From: Gammaproteobacteria bacterium
GTDB taxonomy: Bacteria > Pseudomonadota > Gammaproteobacteria > Chromatiales > Chromatiaceae
Length of the DNA stretch: 7,560 nucleotides
Assembly (NCBI GenBank): GCA_013041975.1
Contig: JABDQZ010000024.1
Span: forward strand, 1-7,560
Reading direction: 5' to 3'
In this document: positions 1-6,749 of the stretch, piece after piece
Position numbering within the stretch: position 1 is the stretch's first letter
Layout of the letters: each line of letters begins with the position of its first letter
The notes under the pieces: generated by a model
Database searches by the model: none
Told to the model about the DNA's origin: nothing
What the model saw: the letters and a program-made list of their open reading frames with translations, nothing else
Translations under genes and position numbers: made by a program

Positions 1-2
1 TA

Positions 3-476
3 TTTAAACAGGTCATATTGTTACTGCTGGTCTTTCTTGCGGAACCGGTCTTTGCTCAGCAAGCCGGCAAGGTTATCCCCAAGGCAAGCAATCTTAAGGT
101 GCTAGCGGATCTGGCTCGTAAACATCAGTTGCCTATCATGTTGATGGTGTCGCAGGATCATTGTCCATACTGTGTACTACTTAAAAACGATATTCTTAAC
201 CCGATGATGATCAGTGGTGATTATGTCGACAGGGTTATTATGGCTGAGCTCGTTACTGATGTTGGTGGCAGCATCACAGATTTTGATGGCAAGACCATCA
301 GTCCCAGGGATGTCGCTGTACGTTACAATTCCACCTTTAGTCCGACACTGCTGTTTCTTGATGCAAACGGCAGGCAGGTCCGCAAACGCATGGTCGGCGT
401 GAATACCATTGAAATGTATGGCTATTATGTCGATGAATCTATTGATGCGGCACGAAAAACTATTCGTAGCCGATAA
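3..476 (+). CDS. Exported thioredoxin-fold protein, 5' end outside window
   Basis: This is the 3' part of a periplasmic thioredoxin-like protein. The frame is open to the left edge. A TTG at 18 could be read as a start, but it would leave a signal peptide without a basic n-region; the codons before it (F-K-Q-V-I) continue a hydrophobic segment, so the true start probably lies upstream. The hydrophobic stretch ends in PVFA-QQ, a good signal peptidase I site. A CPYC active site is encoded at 162-173 and follows a beta strand (PIMLMVSQDH). The later FSPTLLFLD supplies the cis-proline characteristic of the fold. It resembles SoxW/DsbD-C-like thiol reductases that use a CxxC pair to reduce or oxidise periplasmic partners. 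It lies 22 bases upstream of the binding-protein gene in the same direction, suggesting a shared transcript. The partner protein is unknown. Family assignment is firm; specific role is not. Confidence 0.8.
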   Translation, partial: FKQVILLLLVFLAEPVFAQQAGKVIPKASNLKVLADLARKHQLPIMLMVSQDHCPYCVLLKNDILNPMMISGDYVDRVIMAELVTDVGGSITDFDGKTISPRDVAVRYNSTFSPTLLFLDANGRQVRKRMVGVNTIEMYGYYVDESIDAARKTIRSR

Positions 477-483
477 AAATAAC

Positions 484-490
484 AAGAGGA
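484..490 (+). promoter_or_regulatory. Shine-Dalgarno of the binding-protein gene
   Basis: AAGAGGA lies eight bases before the ATG at 499. It decides the start of the binding protein, since the same frame is open back to 409 without a comparable site. It lies in the 22-base gap after the thioredoxin stop codon. Confidence 0.7.
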
Positions 491-498
491 AATCACTC

Positions 499-1665
499 AT
501 GAAGAAAAAAATCGCAGGTATTGCAGGTGGCTTTCTGCTGGCACTTTGTGGAGCTGTTTCAGCCGAGCCGGTAAAAATTGGCATGGTTACAACCCTTTCA
601 ACCAAGGCAGGTTATCTGGGAGAAGATATTCGTGATGGTTTCAAGCTGGCTATCGAGCAAGGTGCCGGCAAGCTTGGAGGCGTGCCGGTCGAATTAATGG
701 TTGACGATGATGGACGCAAACCCGGCAAGGGAAAGCAGATAGCCGATCGTTACATGAAGCGTGACAAGGTCAAAATCATGACCGGTATTGTCTTTTCAAA
801 TGTTGCCATGGCAGTTGTGCCAAAAGTGGTTCGCAGTGATGTGGTTTACATCAGTCCGAATGCAGGTCCATCGGCTCTGGCAGGCAAGGGTTGTCATGAA
901 AATTACTTCAACGTTGCCTGGCAAAACGATAACCTGAGTGAAGCTGCGGCTAAACATGTTGCAGAAAACGGCTTCAAGAATGTCTATATGCTGGCTCCAA
1001 ACTATCCAGCAGGTAAGGATGCAATTTCCGGTTTCAAGCGTTTTTACAAGGGCAAGATTGCCGGTGAGGTTTATACCAAGTTAGGTCAGTCTGATTATGC
1101 TGGAGAACTGGCTGTGCTGCGTGCGGCAAAGCCGGATGCGGTGTTGTTTTTCCTGCCCGGTGGCATGGGTATCAACTTCATCAAGCAATATGCACAGGCG
1201 GGCCTGAACACGCAAATTCCGCTTTTTGGCCCGGCTTTCTCATTTGATGAACGCCTTCTCAAGGCTGTGGGGGATGCTGCTGTCGGTGTTGTGAATGGTT
1301 CACAGTGGACGCATGACCTTGACAATGATGCCAACAAGGCTTTTGTTGCGTCATTCAAAAAAGCCTATGGACGTACACCAACCCTGTATGCCAGTCAGGG
1401 TTTCGATGCGGCCAATCTGATTGGCAGTGCTCTGAAAGCGGTTAACGGTGATTTGTCTGATCTGGCGGCATTTCGTAATGCCGTGCGCAAGGCTGAGTTT
1501 GATTCAGTGCGTGGTGCTTTCAAATTTGGACATAATCAGCATCCCGTTCAGGACCTGTATGTGCGTGAAGTTGTTAAAACTGCTGATGGAAAAACCACAA
1601 ACAGGACCTTGAACAAGGTTTCTGAAAATCATGTGGACGCCTATGCTTCCCAGTGCAAAATGTGA
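499..1665 (+). CDS. Periplasmic substrate-binding protein of a Liv-type (HAAT) ABC transporter
   Basis: A 388-residue type I periplasmic binding protein (Peripla_BP_6/LivJ superfamily) that would deliver its ligand to the permeases encoded downstream. The ATG at 499 is chosen because it has AAGAGGA eight bases upstream and begins a textbook signal peptide (MKKK, hydrophobic core, AVSA-EP cleavage after residue 22). The frame is open further upstream to 409, but that would overlap the preceding gene and bury the signal peptide. The mature protein opens with EPVKIGMVTTLST, the usual first strand, and has the central SPNAGPS and AWQND segments. The regions aligned with LivJ's amino-acid-contacting SSST and ATNPELT read FSNVA and NAGPS. 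This fits the subgroup annotated for nitrobenzoate/aromatic-type ligands better than leucine, but that is from memory. The mature chain has exactly two cysteines, Cys132 and Cys386 near the C-terminus, possibly a disulfide. Substrate is unproven. Confidence 0.93.
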   Translation: MKKKIAGIAGGFLLALCGAVSAEPVKIGMVTTLSTKAGYLGEDIRDGFKLAIEQGAGKLGGVPVELMVDDDGRKPGKGKQIADRYMKRDKVKIMTGIVFSNVAMAVVPKVVRSDVVYISPNAGPSALAGKGCHENYFNVAWQNDNLSEAAAKHVAENGFKNVYMLAPNYPAGKDAISGFKRFYKGKIAGEVYTKLGQSDYAGELAVLRAAKPDAVLFFLPGGMGINFIKQYAQAGLNTQIPLFGPAFSFDERLLKAVGDAAVGVVNGSQWTHDLDNDANKAFVASFKKAYGRTPTLYASQGFDAANLIGSALKAVNGDLSDLAAFRNAVRKAEFDSVRGAFKFGHNQHPVQDLYVREVVKTADGKTTNRTLNKVSENHVDAYASQCKM

Positions 1666-1704
1666 TTGAAGTTTCTTTCTTCAAGACCCGGCGTGAGTGC
1701 CGGG
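1666..1704 (+). promoter_or_regulatory. Two adjacent stem-loops between binding protein and first permease
   Basis: Two perfect 6-bp inverted repeats sit back to back immediately after the binding-protein stop. The first is TTGAAG (1666-1671) and CTTCAA (1679-1684) with a 7-base pyrimidine loop. The second is CCCGGC (1687-1692) and GCCGGG (1699-1704) with a 6-base loop, extendable by a G-T pair. No run of T follows the second stem, so it is not a classical intrinsic terminator. Similar 3' structures after binding-protein genes in ABC operons are known to protect the upstream mRNA or partly attenuate read-through, giving more binding protein than permease. That role is inferred here. Confidence 0.5.
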
Positions 1705-1720
1705 CGTTCATTCTGCTGTA

Positions 1721-2635
1721 ATGCTCCTGTTCATAGAACAAATACTCAATGGCCTGCAACTGGGTATTATGCTTTTTTTAATGTCGGCGGGTCTGACACT
1801 AATTTTCGGTATCATGCGCATCATCAATCTGGCGCATGGCTCTTTCTATATGATAGGTGCATACGTTGCAGCTACCGTTGCCAGCTACACAGGGAGTTTT
1901 CTGTTGGGGCTGCTGGCAGCGTTACCGGCAGCGGCGCTGAGCGGTATGCTGGTAGAGCTGATCGTGTTTCGCAAACTTTATAACAGGGATCATCTCGATC
2001 AGGTATTGGCAACCTTTGGACTGATTTTGTTCTTCAATGAACTGACGAGGATTATCTGGGGACGACAGCCCCTGTTTATGGATGTACCTTCCTGGTTATC
2101 ACATACCGTCGAATTAATTCCCGGCATACCTTATCCATCATATCGTCTGGCCATTATATTTGTGGGTATCATGGTGGCTTTACTGTTGTACCTGTTGTTC
2201 ACTCGAACACGCCTCGGTATGCAGATCAGGGCTGGCGCAGCAAACAGGGAAATGATTGCAGCGCTGGGCGTTAATATCAAATTGCTGAACACACTGGTGT
2301 TTGGATTGGGGACATTGTTGGCGGGGCTGGCTGGAATTATGGCAGGGCCGATACTGGCGGTTGAGGCGGGTATGGGTGAAAGTATTCTGATACTGACATT
2401 TGTGGTCATTGTCATTGGTGGTATTGGTTCTATCAAGGGTGCAATGATCGCTGCAATTCTGGTTGGTCTGGTTGATACGCTGGGAGGCTTTTTGTTGCCT
2501 TCATTACTTAGGCTGTTTTTACCCGCAGCTACCGCCGATGGTGCTGGTATGTCACTGGCTTCCATGTCAGTTTATATTCTGATGGCGGTTATACTGATCT
2601 GGAAACCACGTGGCCTGTTTCCGGTGCAGGGATAA
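1721..2635 (+). CDS. livH: Liv-type ABC transporter permease, LivH family
   Basis: A 304-residue inner-membrane permease of the BPD_transp_2 (LivH/LivM) family that would form half of the import channel. It is almost entirely hydrophobic, with about eight membrane segments. Conserved LivH signatures are visible: GLTLIFGIMRIINLAHGSF with His39 in the family NxAHG motif, and the cytoplasmic loop NREMIAALGVNIKLLNTLVFGLG, which carries the ATPase-coupling region. The ATG at 1721 gives MLLFIEQILNGLQLG, matching the usual N-terminus. An in-frame GTG at 1697 would start inside the second stem-loop and adds a non-hydrophobic extension, so it is disfavoured. Neither start has a clear Shine-Dalgarno, which suggests weaker or coupled translation. 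It begins 55 bases after the binding-protein stop and ends 3 bases before the next permease. The symbol denotes family, not proven leucine transport. Confidence 0.92.
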   Translation: MLLFIEQILNGLQLGIMLFLMSAGLTLIFGIMRIINLAHGSFYMIGAYVAATVASYTGSFLLGLLAALPAAALSGMLVELIVFRKLYNRDHLDQVLATFGLILFFNELTRIIWGRQPLFMDVPSWLSHTVELIPGIPYPSYRLAIIFVGIMVALLLYLLFTRTRLGMQIRAGAANREMIAALGVNIKLLNTLVFGLGTLLAGLAGIMAGPILAVEAGMGESILILTFVVIVIGGIGSIKGAMIAAILVGLVDTLGGFLLPSLLRLFLPAATADGAGMSLASMSVYILMAVILIWKPRGLFPVQG

Positions 2636-2638
2636 ATC

Positions 2639-3631
2639 ATGCCGTTTGATGCCTCCCGGTTTAGAACGCGTACCGGCGTGTTGCTTATAACAGGCTTGTT
2701 ATTTTTGCTGTTGTTACCACCGGTATCTTCAGTGATGAATGAAAGCTACCTGGTTTCCTTTTTCAGTCGTATCCTGATATATGCACTGGCAGCGGTCAGC
2801 CTGGATCTGATTATCGGTTATGGTGGTATGGTCAGCCTGGGACATGCAGCATTCTTTGGTATAGGGGCTTATGGTGTTGGGTTTCTTACCTTTCACTTTC
2901 AGGAATCAACGCTTTTTATTTTTGGATTTGAAGGTACAGATAACGCACTCATCAGTTGGCCATTTGCAATTGTATTTTCTGCAGCACTTGCAGCCATCAT
3001 TGGAGCATTAAGCCTGCGCACCAGCGGTATTTATTTCATCATGATCACCCTGGCCTTTTCGCAGATGTTTTACTATCTGTTCGTGTCACTTGAAGCTTAT
3101 GGTGGGGATGATGGTCTGAGCTTATGGTCGAGAAACCGTCTTGGTCCTCTGGATATCAGCAATGACACGGTTTTTTATTATGTCTGCCTGGTCAGTCTGC
3201 TGGTGTTTCTGTTTATCAGCTGGCGCCTGGTGCATTCCCGTTTTGGACGCGTTGTTCGTGGTACCAGGGAAAACGAATTGCGCATGCAGACACTGGGATA
3301 TGCGACTTATCGTTACAAGCTGGTCTGCTTTACGATCGCGGGAGCTGGTGCCGGTCTGGCCGGAGCCTTGCTGGCCAACCAGAATGAGTTTGTCAGTCCT
3401 GGCCTTATGCACTGGACACATTCCGGTGAAATACTCGTCATGGTGTTGCTCGGTGGTATGGGGACGCTTTTTGGTCCTGTGCTGGGTGCAATGGCTTTTT
3501 TGCTTATGGAAGAAGTGCTGGCTGCCTGGACTGAGCACTGGATGGTTTTTCTCGGGCCTTTCCTGATCATCGTAGTGCTCTTTGCCAAAAAGGGACTGTA
3601 CGGGTTGCTGACCGGAGAAAGACATGAATGA
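2639..3631 (+). CDS. livM: Liv-type ABC transporter permease, LivM family
   Basis: A 330-residue inner-membrane permease, the second channel half. The hallmark motif DLIIGYGGMVSLGHAAFFG occurs at about residues 55-75 (Gly68-His69), as in LivM and UrtC proteins. The C-terminal half has the coupling loop RENELRMQTLGYATYRYKL followed by GAGLAGALLANQNEFVSPG and LLGGMGTLFGPVLGA, all family-typical. The ATG at 2639 is preceded by AGGGA (2628-2632), which lies within the end of the livH-like gene. Length fits stand-alone LivM without a fused ATPase. Its TGA (3629-3631) overlaps the next gene's start by 8 bases, so expression of permease and ATPase is probably coupled. I expect it pairs with the preceding LivH-like protein to make a heterodimeric channel. 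Confidence 0.93.
   Translation: MPFDASRFRTRTGVLLITGLLFLLLLPPVSSVMNESYLVSFFSRILIYALAAVSLDLIIGYGGMVSLGHAAFFGIGAYGVGFLTFHFQESTLFIFGFEGTDNALISWPFAIVFSAALAAIIGALSLRTSGIYFIMITLAFSQMFYYLFVSLEAYGGDDGLSLWSRNRLGPLDISNDTVFYYVCLVSLLVFLFISWRLVHSRFGRVVRGTRENELRMQTLGYATYRYKLVCFTIAGAGAGLAGALLANQNEFVSPGLMHWTHSGEILVMVLLGGMGTLFGPVLGAMAFLLMEEVLAAWTEHWMVFLGPFLIIVVLFAKKGLYGLLTGERHE
3614..3621 (+). promoter_or_regulatory. Shine-Dalgarno of the livG-like gene
   Basis: GGAGAAAG lies inside the last codons of the livM-like gene, with its GGAG core six bases before the ATG at 3624. It supports that start and re-initiation at the 8-base overlap. Confidence 0.65.
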
Positions 3632-4382
3632 TTATGTTCTTCAGGTTAGCCAACTGCAAAAATCCTTCGGAGCCGTGAAGGCTACAAATAACCTTTCGCT
3701 TGAAATTGAACGCGGTCAGGTCCATGCCTTGATTGGCCCCAATGGTGCCGGGAAAACGACCTTGATAAAGCAGTTATGCGGAGAATTGATTCCTGATTCC
3801 GGCACGATTCTTTTTAATAATAAAAATATCACTGCGTTTCCAATGCCCAAACGGGCCTTACTCGGTATGGGGCGATCTTTTCAGGTGACCTCGGTGTTTC
3901 AGCAACTAACTGTTAAAGAAAATATTGCCCTGGCCGTACAGGCTCATCACGGCCACAGTTTTCATTTCTGGAAACCTGCCAGCAAAGAAGAAACACTCGA
4001 GCAGGCAACGATGCAAGCCATGCAACGATGTGGGTTGCTGGCACGTGCTGATACGATTGCCAGCAGCCTTTCACATGGAGAAATGCGTCAACTGGATGTC
4101 GGTATGGCGCTTGCGGGTAAGCCTGAATTATTGTTACTGGATGAGCCTATGGCTGGTATGGGATCGGGTGGTTCCTTGAAGATGACAGAGTTGATTCAAG
4201 AGCTGAAAGGTAATACCAGTGTATTGTTGATTGAACACGACATGCAGGCAGTGTTCTCGTTGGCAGATCGTATTACCGTGCTGGTGTATGGTGAAGCGAT
4301 AGCAACCGGTACAGCAGAAGAAATTCAAAACAATCCTCAAGTGCAGCGGGCATATCTTGGGGATGAGCAGGACAATGCTTGA
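3624..4382 (+). CDS. livG: Liv-type ABC transporter ATPase, LivG family
   Basis: A 252-residue cytoplasmic ATPase that binds and hydrolyses ATP to drive import through the LivH/LivM-like channel. Walker A is GPNGAGKTT at residues 38-46, the Q-loop is GRSFQV, the ABC signature is LSHGE at 149-153 instead of LSGGQ, Walker B ends in LLLLDEP (Asp173, Glu174), and the switch histidine is His205 in LLIEHDM. The long insertion after the Q-loop (HHGHSFHFWKPASKEE) is typical of LivG rather than LivF, as is the C-terminal RAYLG. All catalytic residues are intact. It overlaps livM-like by 8 bases at the start and livF-like by 8 bases at the end. The signature His replaces the first Gly, a substitution often seen as Tyr or His in this subfamily. 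Confidence 0.94.
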   Translation: MNDYVLQVSQLQKSFGAVKATNNLSLEIERGQVHALIGPNGAGKTTLIKQLCGELIPDSGTILFNNKNITAFPMPKRALLGMGRSFQVTSVFQQLTVKENIALAVQAHHGHSFHFWKPASKEETLEQATMQAMQRCGLLARADTIASSLSHGEMRQLDVGMALAGKPELLLLDEPMAGMGSGGSLKMTELIQELKGNTSVLLIEHDMQAVFSLADRITVLVYGEAIATGTAEEIQNNPQVQRAYLGDEQDNA

Positions 4383-5076
4383 GCTTGAAGAAATAGAAAC
4401 ATTTTACGGCAACAGCCAGGTTTTGTTTGGTGTCGATCTGCAAATCAACAAAGGTGAGGTCATAACGTTACTGGGACGTAATGGAATGGGCAAGACCACA
4501 GTGGTGCGTTCCATCATGGGAATTAATGCAGTAGCTGGTGGGCGTATTGTTTTTAATGGTCAGGAAATCCAGCATTTGGACAGTCATGAGATTGCACGTC
4601 TAGGATTTGGCCTGGTACCGGAAGGTCGACAGATATTTGGAAACCTGACCGTGAAAGAAAACCTGGTTGCCACCGCTGCAAATTATTCATCCTCGCCAGA
4701 TCCTTACTATCTGGAAAGAGTGCTATCGATATTCCCCAAACTGGAAAGCCGTCTTGCTCATTACGGTAACCAGTTATCCGGTGGTGAACAGCAGATGCTG
4801 GCAATTGCACGGGCGCTGATGATAAATCCTAAAATTCTGATACTGGATGAAGCCACTGAAGGCCTGGCCCCTATTGTCAGGGAGGAAATCTGGCAGGGTT
4901 TGCAATTTCTTAAGCAACGGGGTGAGTCCATTCTTGTGATCGACAAGAATCTGGATGTCTTGCTGGATATTGCTGACCGCCATTATGTGATGGAAAAGGG
5001 CAAGGTCGTCTGGTCTGGGGATTCGGCACAGCTCACTTCAGACACAGAAGTTAAGCAGCGCTATCTCGGGATTTGA
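4375..5076 (+). CDS. livF: Liv-type ABC transporter ATPase, LivF family
   Basis: A 233-residue ATPase expected to dimerise with the LivG-like protein. Walker A is GRNGMGKTT at 34-42, the signature is a canonical LSGGEQQ at 134-140, and Walker B ends LILDEA with Asp158 and Glu159. The switch (H-loop) position reads VIDKN, with Lys191 where most ABC ATPases have His and where LivF proteins usually have Gln (VEQN). The C-terminal VVWSGDSAQL and KQRYLGI fit the family. The ATG at 4375 gives MLELEEIETFYG, the standard N-terminus, and overlaps the livG-like stop by 8 bases. An in-frame ATG at 4363 and TTG at 4357 are alternatives that only add a few residues. This is the last gene of the operon; its stop lies 6 bases from the end of the convergent DUF1223 gene. 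Confidence 0.93.
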   Translation: MLELEEIETFYGNSQVLFGVDLQINKGEVITLLGRNGMGKTTVVRSIMGINAVAGGRIVFNGQEIQHLDSHEIARLGFGLVPEGRQIFGNLTVKENLVATAANYSSSPDPYYLERVLSIFPKLESRLAHYGNQLSGGEQQMLAIARALMINPKILILDEATEGLAPIVREEIWQGLQFLKQRGESILVIDKNLDVLLDIADRHYVMEKGKVVWSGDSAQLTSDTEVKQRYLGI

Positions 5077-5082
5077 GTATTA

Positions 5083-5808
5083 TTAAAGCCAGCCACCGGC
5101 AATCTGTAATGGCTGCTGTGAATCTGTGGCACTGATCCATACAACCAGTGCCAGCCGTTCGGCATCATCCCCGCTTACTTCCGGGAGTATCATTTTCCAC
5201 TGGCTAGTTGTGCTGTGCTCTGATGCATACATTAATACGGTAAAGTCCTGTGGTAACATACGACCGGAATTTTCACCACGTTTCACCGCCGTTTTAATTC
5301 CTGTTGCGACGATGGCAGCATTCAGTGTCAGCTCATAGGCTTGTAACCCCTCAGCAAGGTAATTCGCCGTCAGGCTGCGGTCATTCAACCTCGCGGTCAG
5401 TTTGCCTGACGTTTCTTTAGCCGGTAATGACTTGCGGCTGAACCAGCCTCGCCATTCCTTGCCATTGATGACAAATCCAGGGGTGTAAATTGAAGATAAG
5501 CGGTTTTCTTTCTTATAATTTTTCTGGCGTTGAGTAAATGCAGGTTGTGCATAAATGTCTTTCCAGCCAATGTAGTCCCAGTAGTCAACATGAAAAGCGA
5601 GAGGGAAAAGCGTTTTCCATAAGCGAGGGTCATCTTTGAATTTTCCCAGCCAGCTTTCAGCTGGTGGACAACTGCTACAACCCTGAGAGGTATAGAGCTC
5701 AATGATAGTGGAGTTTTTGCTGTCGTTGGAAAAAACTGTTGCGGTGCTAGCCAAAGTGCTGACAGCGACAAGTAAACCTGAAACCAGGAGCAATAATTTT
5801 GTTTTCAT
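5083..5808 (-). CDS. DUF1223 secreted thioredoxin-fold protein
   Basis: A 241-residue exported protein of the DUF1223 family. A signal peptide is clear: MKTK, a Leu/Val-rich core to about residue 19, and cleavage near A20 or A23. The mature part starts with a strand (STIIELYTSQG) and a CSSC pair at residues 44-47 followed by PP, the family hallmark. It is followed by LAFHVDYWDYIGWKD and, further on, SIYTPGFVINGKEW, both strongly conserved in DUF1223. The CxxC suggests a thiol-disulfide role in the periplasm, but the family's substrate is not established. The start codon is 21 bases after the ksgA stop on the same strand, so it is probably co-transcribed with ksgA, although its own Shine-Dalgarno is poor. 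It runs convergent to the transporter operon. Confidence 0.88.
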   Translation of the reverse strand: MKTKLLLLVSGLLVAVSTLASTATVFSNDSKNSTIIELYTSQGCSSCPPAESWLGKFKDDPRLWKTLFPLAFHVDYWDYIGWKDIYAQPAFTQRQKNYKKENRLSSIYTPGFVINGKEWRGWFSRKSLPAKETSGKLTARLNDRSLTANYLAEGLQAYELTLNAAIVATGIKTAVKRGENSGRMLPQDFTVLMYASEHSTTSQWKMILPEVSGDDAERLALVVWISATDSQQPLQIAGGWL

Positions 5809-5829
5809 GTGTCTGACCAGAATTGTTTC

Positions 5830-6606
5830 TCATTCTTTAGTCATAGACCGGGTCAATGCAAGAAAATTTTCAATGGTCAGATTTTCAGCTCTTAATGACA
5901 GGTCGATATAGCGGGCGGCCTGTTCAACATCGACCAGTTTTTTCACATTATTTCGTAAAGTTTTGCGCCGCTGGGCAAATGCAGCAGTGACCAGTTTTTC
6001 AAAAGCAGGCAGCTGGTCACCGGAAACCAGGGGCTGTTCCCTGGGGGTAAGGCGAACGAAAGCTGACTGAACTTTTGGGGCCGGGTCAAAAGCATGCGGT
6101 GGAATATGAAACAATGATTCTACTTCACATTGAACCTGGGCCATGATACTCAACTTTCCATAAGCTTTGCTGTGCGGAGAGGCGGCAAGCCGGTCCACCA
6201 CTTCTTTCTGCAACATGAAATGCATATCCTGAATGCATTCCCGCTTATCCAGAATATGAAATATCAACGGCGTTGAAATATTGTAAGGAAGGTTGCCGAC
6301 GATGCGCAGCTTCTGATTCTGCTGTAGTTGGCAGAAGTCAAACTTCAGTGCATCAGCAGAATGCAGAAAAAAATCATTATTTTCAGAAAACCTCTTTTGC
6401 AGAATAGGCAGCAGGTCGCGATCCAGTTCAATTGCATCCAGTTGTTTACAGGCCGGTAACAGTTGCTCTGTGATAGCGCCTTTTCCAGGACCAATTTCCA
6501 CCAGGTGGTCTTCAACTGAAGGGTGGATGGCATTGACTATCTGCAGAATAATTCCGGAATCATTTAGAAAATTCTGGCCAAATCTTTTCCTTGCACGGTG
6601 AGTCAA
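5830..6606 (-). CDS. rsmA: 16S rRNA adenine dimethyltransferase RsmA (KsgA)
   Basis: A 258-residue cytoplasmic methyltransferase that dimethylates the two adjacent adenines near the 3' end of 16S rRNA (A1518/A1519 in E. coli numbering) using S-adenosylmethionine, a late step of small-subunit maturation. Recognisable parts are RKRFGQNFLND at the N-terminus, the SAM-binding VEIGPGKG at 36-43, acidic IELDRD at 59-64, the catalytic NLPY at 105-108, FMLQKEVVDRL, and the C-terminal FDPAPKVQSAF and FAQRRKTLRNN. All expected motifs are intact and the length is slightly shorter than the E. coli protein. The start is a TTG at 6606, chosen because an AGGGGAAG Shine-Dalgarno precedes it and the protein begins exactly at the conserved N-terminus. 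The usual gammaproteobacterial upstream neighbour pdxA and downstream apaG are both absent here. Confidence 0.97.
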   Translation of the reverse strand: MTHRARKRFGQNFLNDSGIILQIVNAIHPSVEDHLVEIGPGKGAITEQLLPACKQLDAIELDRDLLPILQKRFSENNDFFLHSADALKFDFCQLQQNQKLRIVGNLPYNISTPLIFHILDKRECIQDMHFMLQKEVVDRLAASPHSKAYGKLSIMAQVQCEVESLFHIPPHAFDPAPKVQSAFVRLTPREQPLVSGDQLPAFEKLVTAAFAQRRKTLRNNVKKLVDVEQAARYIDLSLRAENLTIENFLALTRSMTKE

Positions 6607-6609
6607 CTG

Positions 6610-6617
6610 CTTCCCCT
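6610..6617 (-). promoter_or_regulatory. rsmA: Strong Shine-Dalgarno for TTG start of rsmA
   Basis: On the minus strand AGGGGAAG precedes the TTG at 6606, with the AGGGGA core five bases away. No in-frame ATG gives a better N-terminus, so this site decides a non-ATG start for rsmA. Confidence 0.7.
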
Positions 6618-6719
6618 GTCATTAATCATGTTTTTCAAAGACTTATAATACTGCAAAAAAAACATATCCACTAAAAACCAGCGCTGATGACGTATTGGTG
6701 TATTGCGGGCAATGCGGGA

Positions 6720-6749
6720 TTGGTAATTGATGCTTAATCGTTTTATGAT
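6720..6749 (+). promoter_or_regulatory. Candidate sigma-70-type promoter for the NuoL-like gene
   Basis: TTGGTA (6720-6725, 4 of 6 matches to the -35 consensus) and TATGAT (6744-6749, 5 of 6 matches to the -10 consensus) are separated by 18 bases. Transcription would begin near 6756, leaving a leader of about 78 bases. AATC and GATT (6736-6739, 6747-6750) form a small dyad over the -10. Such hexamers occur by chance in AT-rich DNA, so this is only a candidate. Confidence 0.35.

Noticed and set aside
177..605. Minus-strand frame opposite the thioredoxin and binding-protein starts
   Set aside because: It crosses two convincing genes on the other strand and shows no family features of its own.
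1687..1715. GC-rich hairpin as an intrinsic terminator
   Set aside because: No T-run follows the stem, and the permease and ATPase genes downstream clearly belong to the same operon.
1697..1720. GTG at 1697 as the livH-like start
   Set aside because: It sits inside the second stem-loop, directly follows an in-frame TGA, has no Shine-Dalgarno, and adds residues not typical of LivH; ATG 1721 fits better.
2131..2565. Minus-strand frame opposite the livH-like gene
   Set aside because: Its composition (repeated Ile, Pro, Ala) is what the complement of a hydrophobic membrane protein gives.
3122..3625. Long minus-strand open frame (167 codons) opposite the livM-like gene
   Set aside because: It lies wholly within a gene with clear LivM motifs, and its translation is polar, rich in Gln, His and Lys, with no recognisable domain; it is a shadow of the real frame.
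6694..6724. Short direct repeats (TGCGGG twice, ATTGGT twice) as a regulator binding array or CRISPR
   Set aside because: Only two copies of 6-base words with irregular spacing; too short to support any specific claim.
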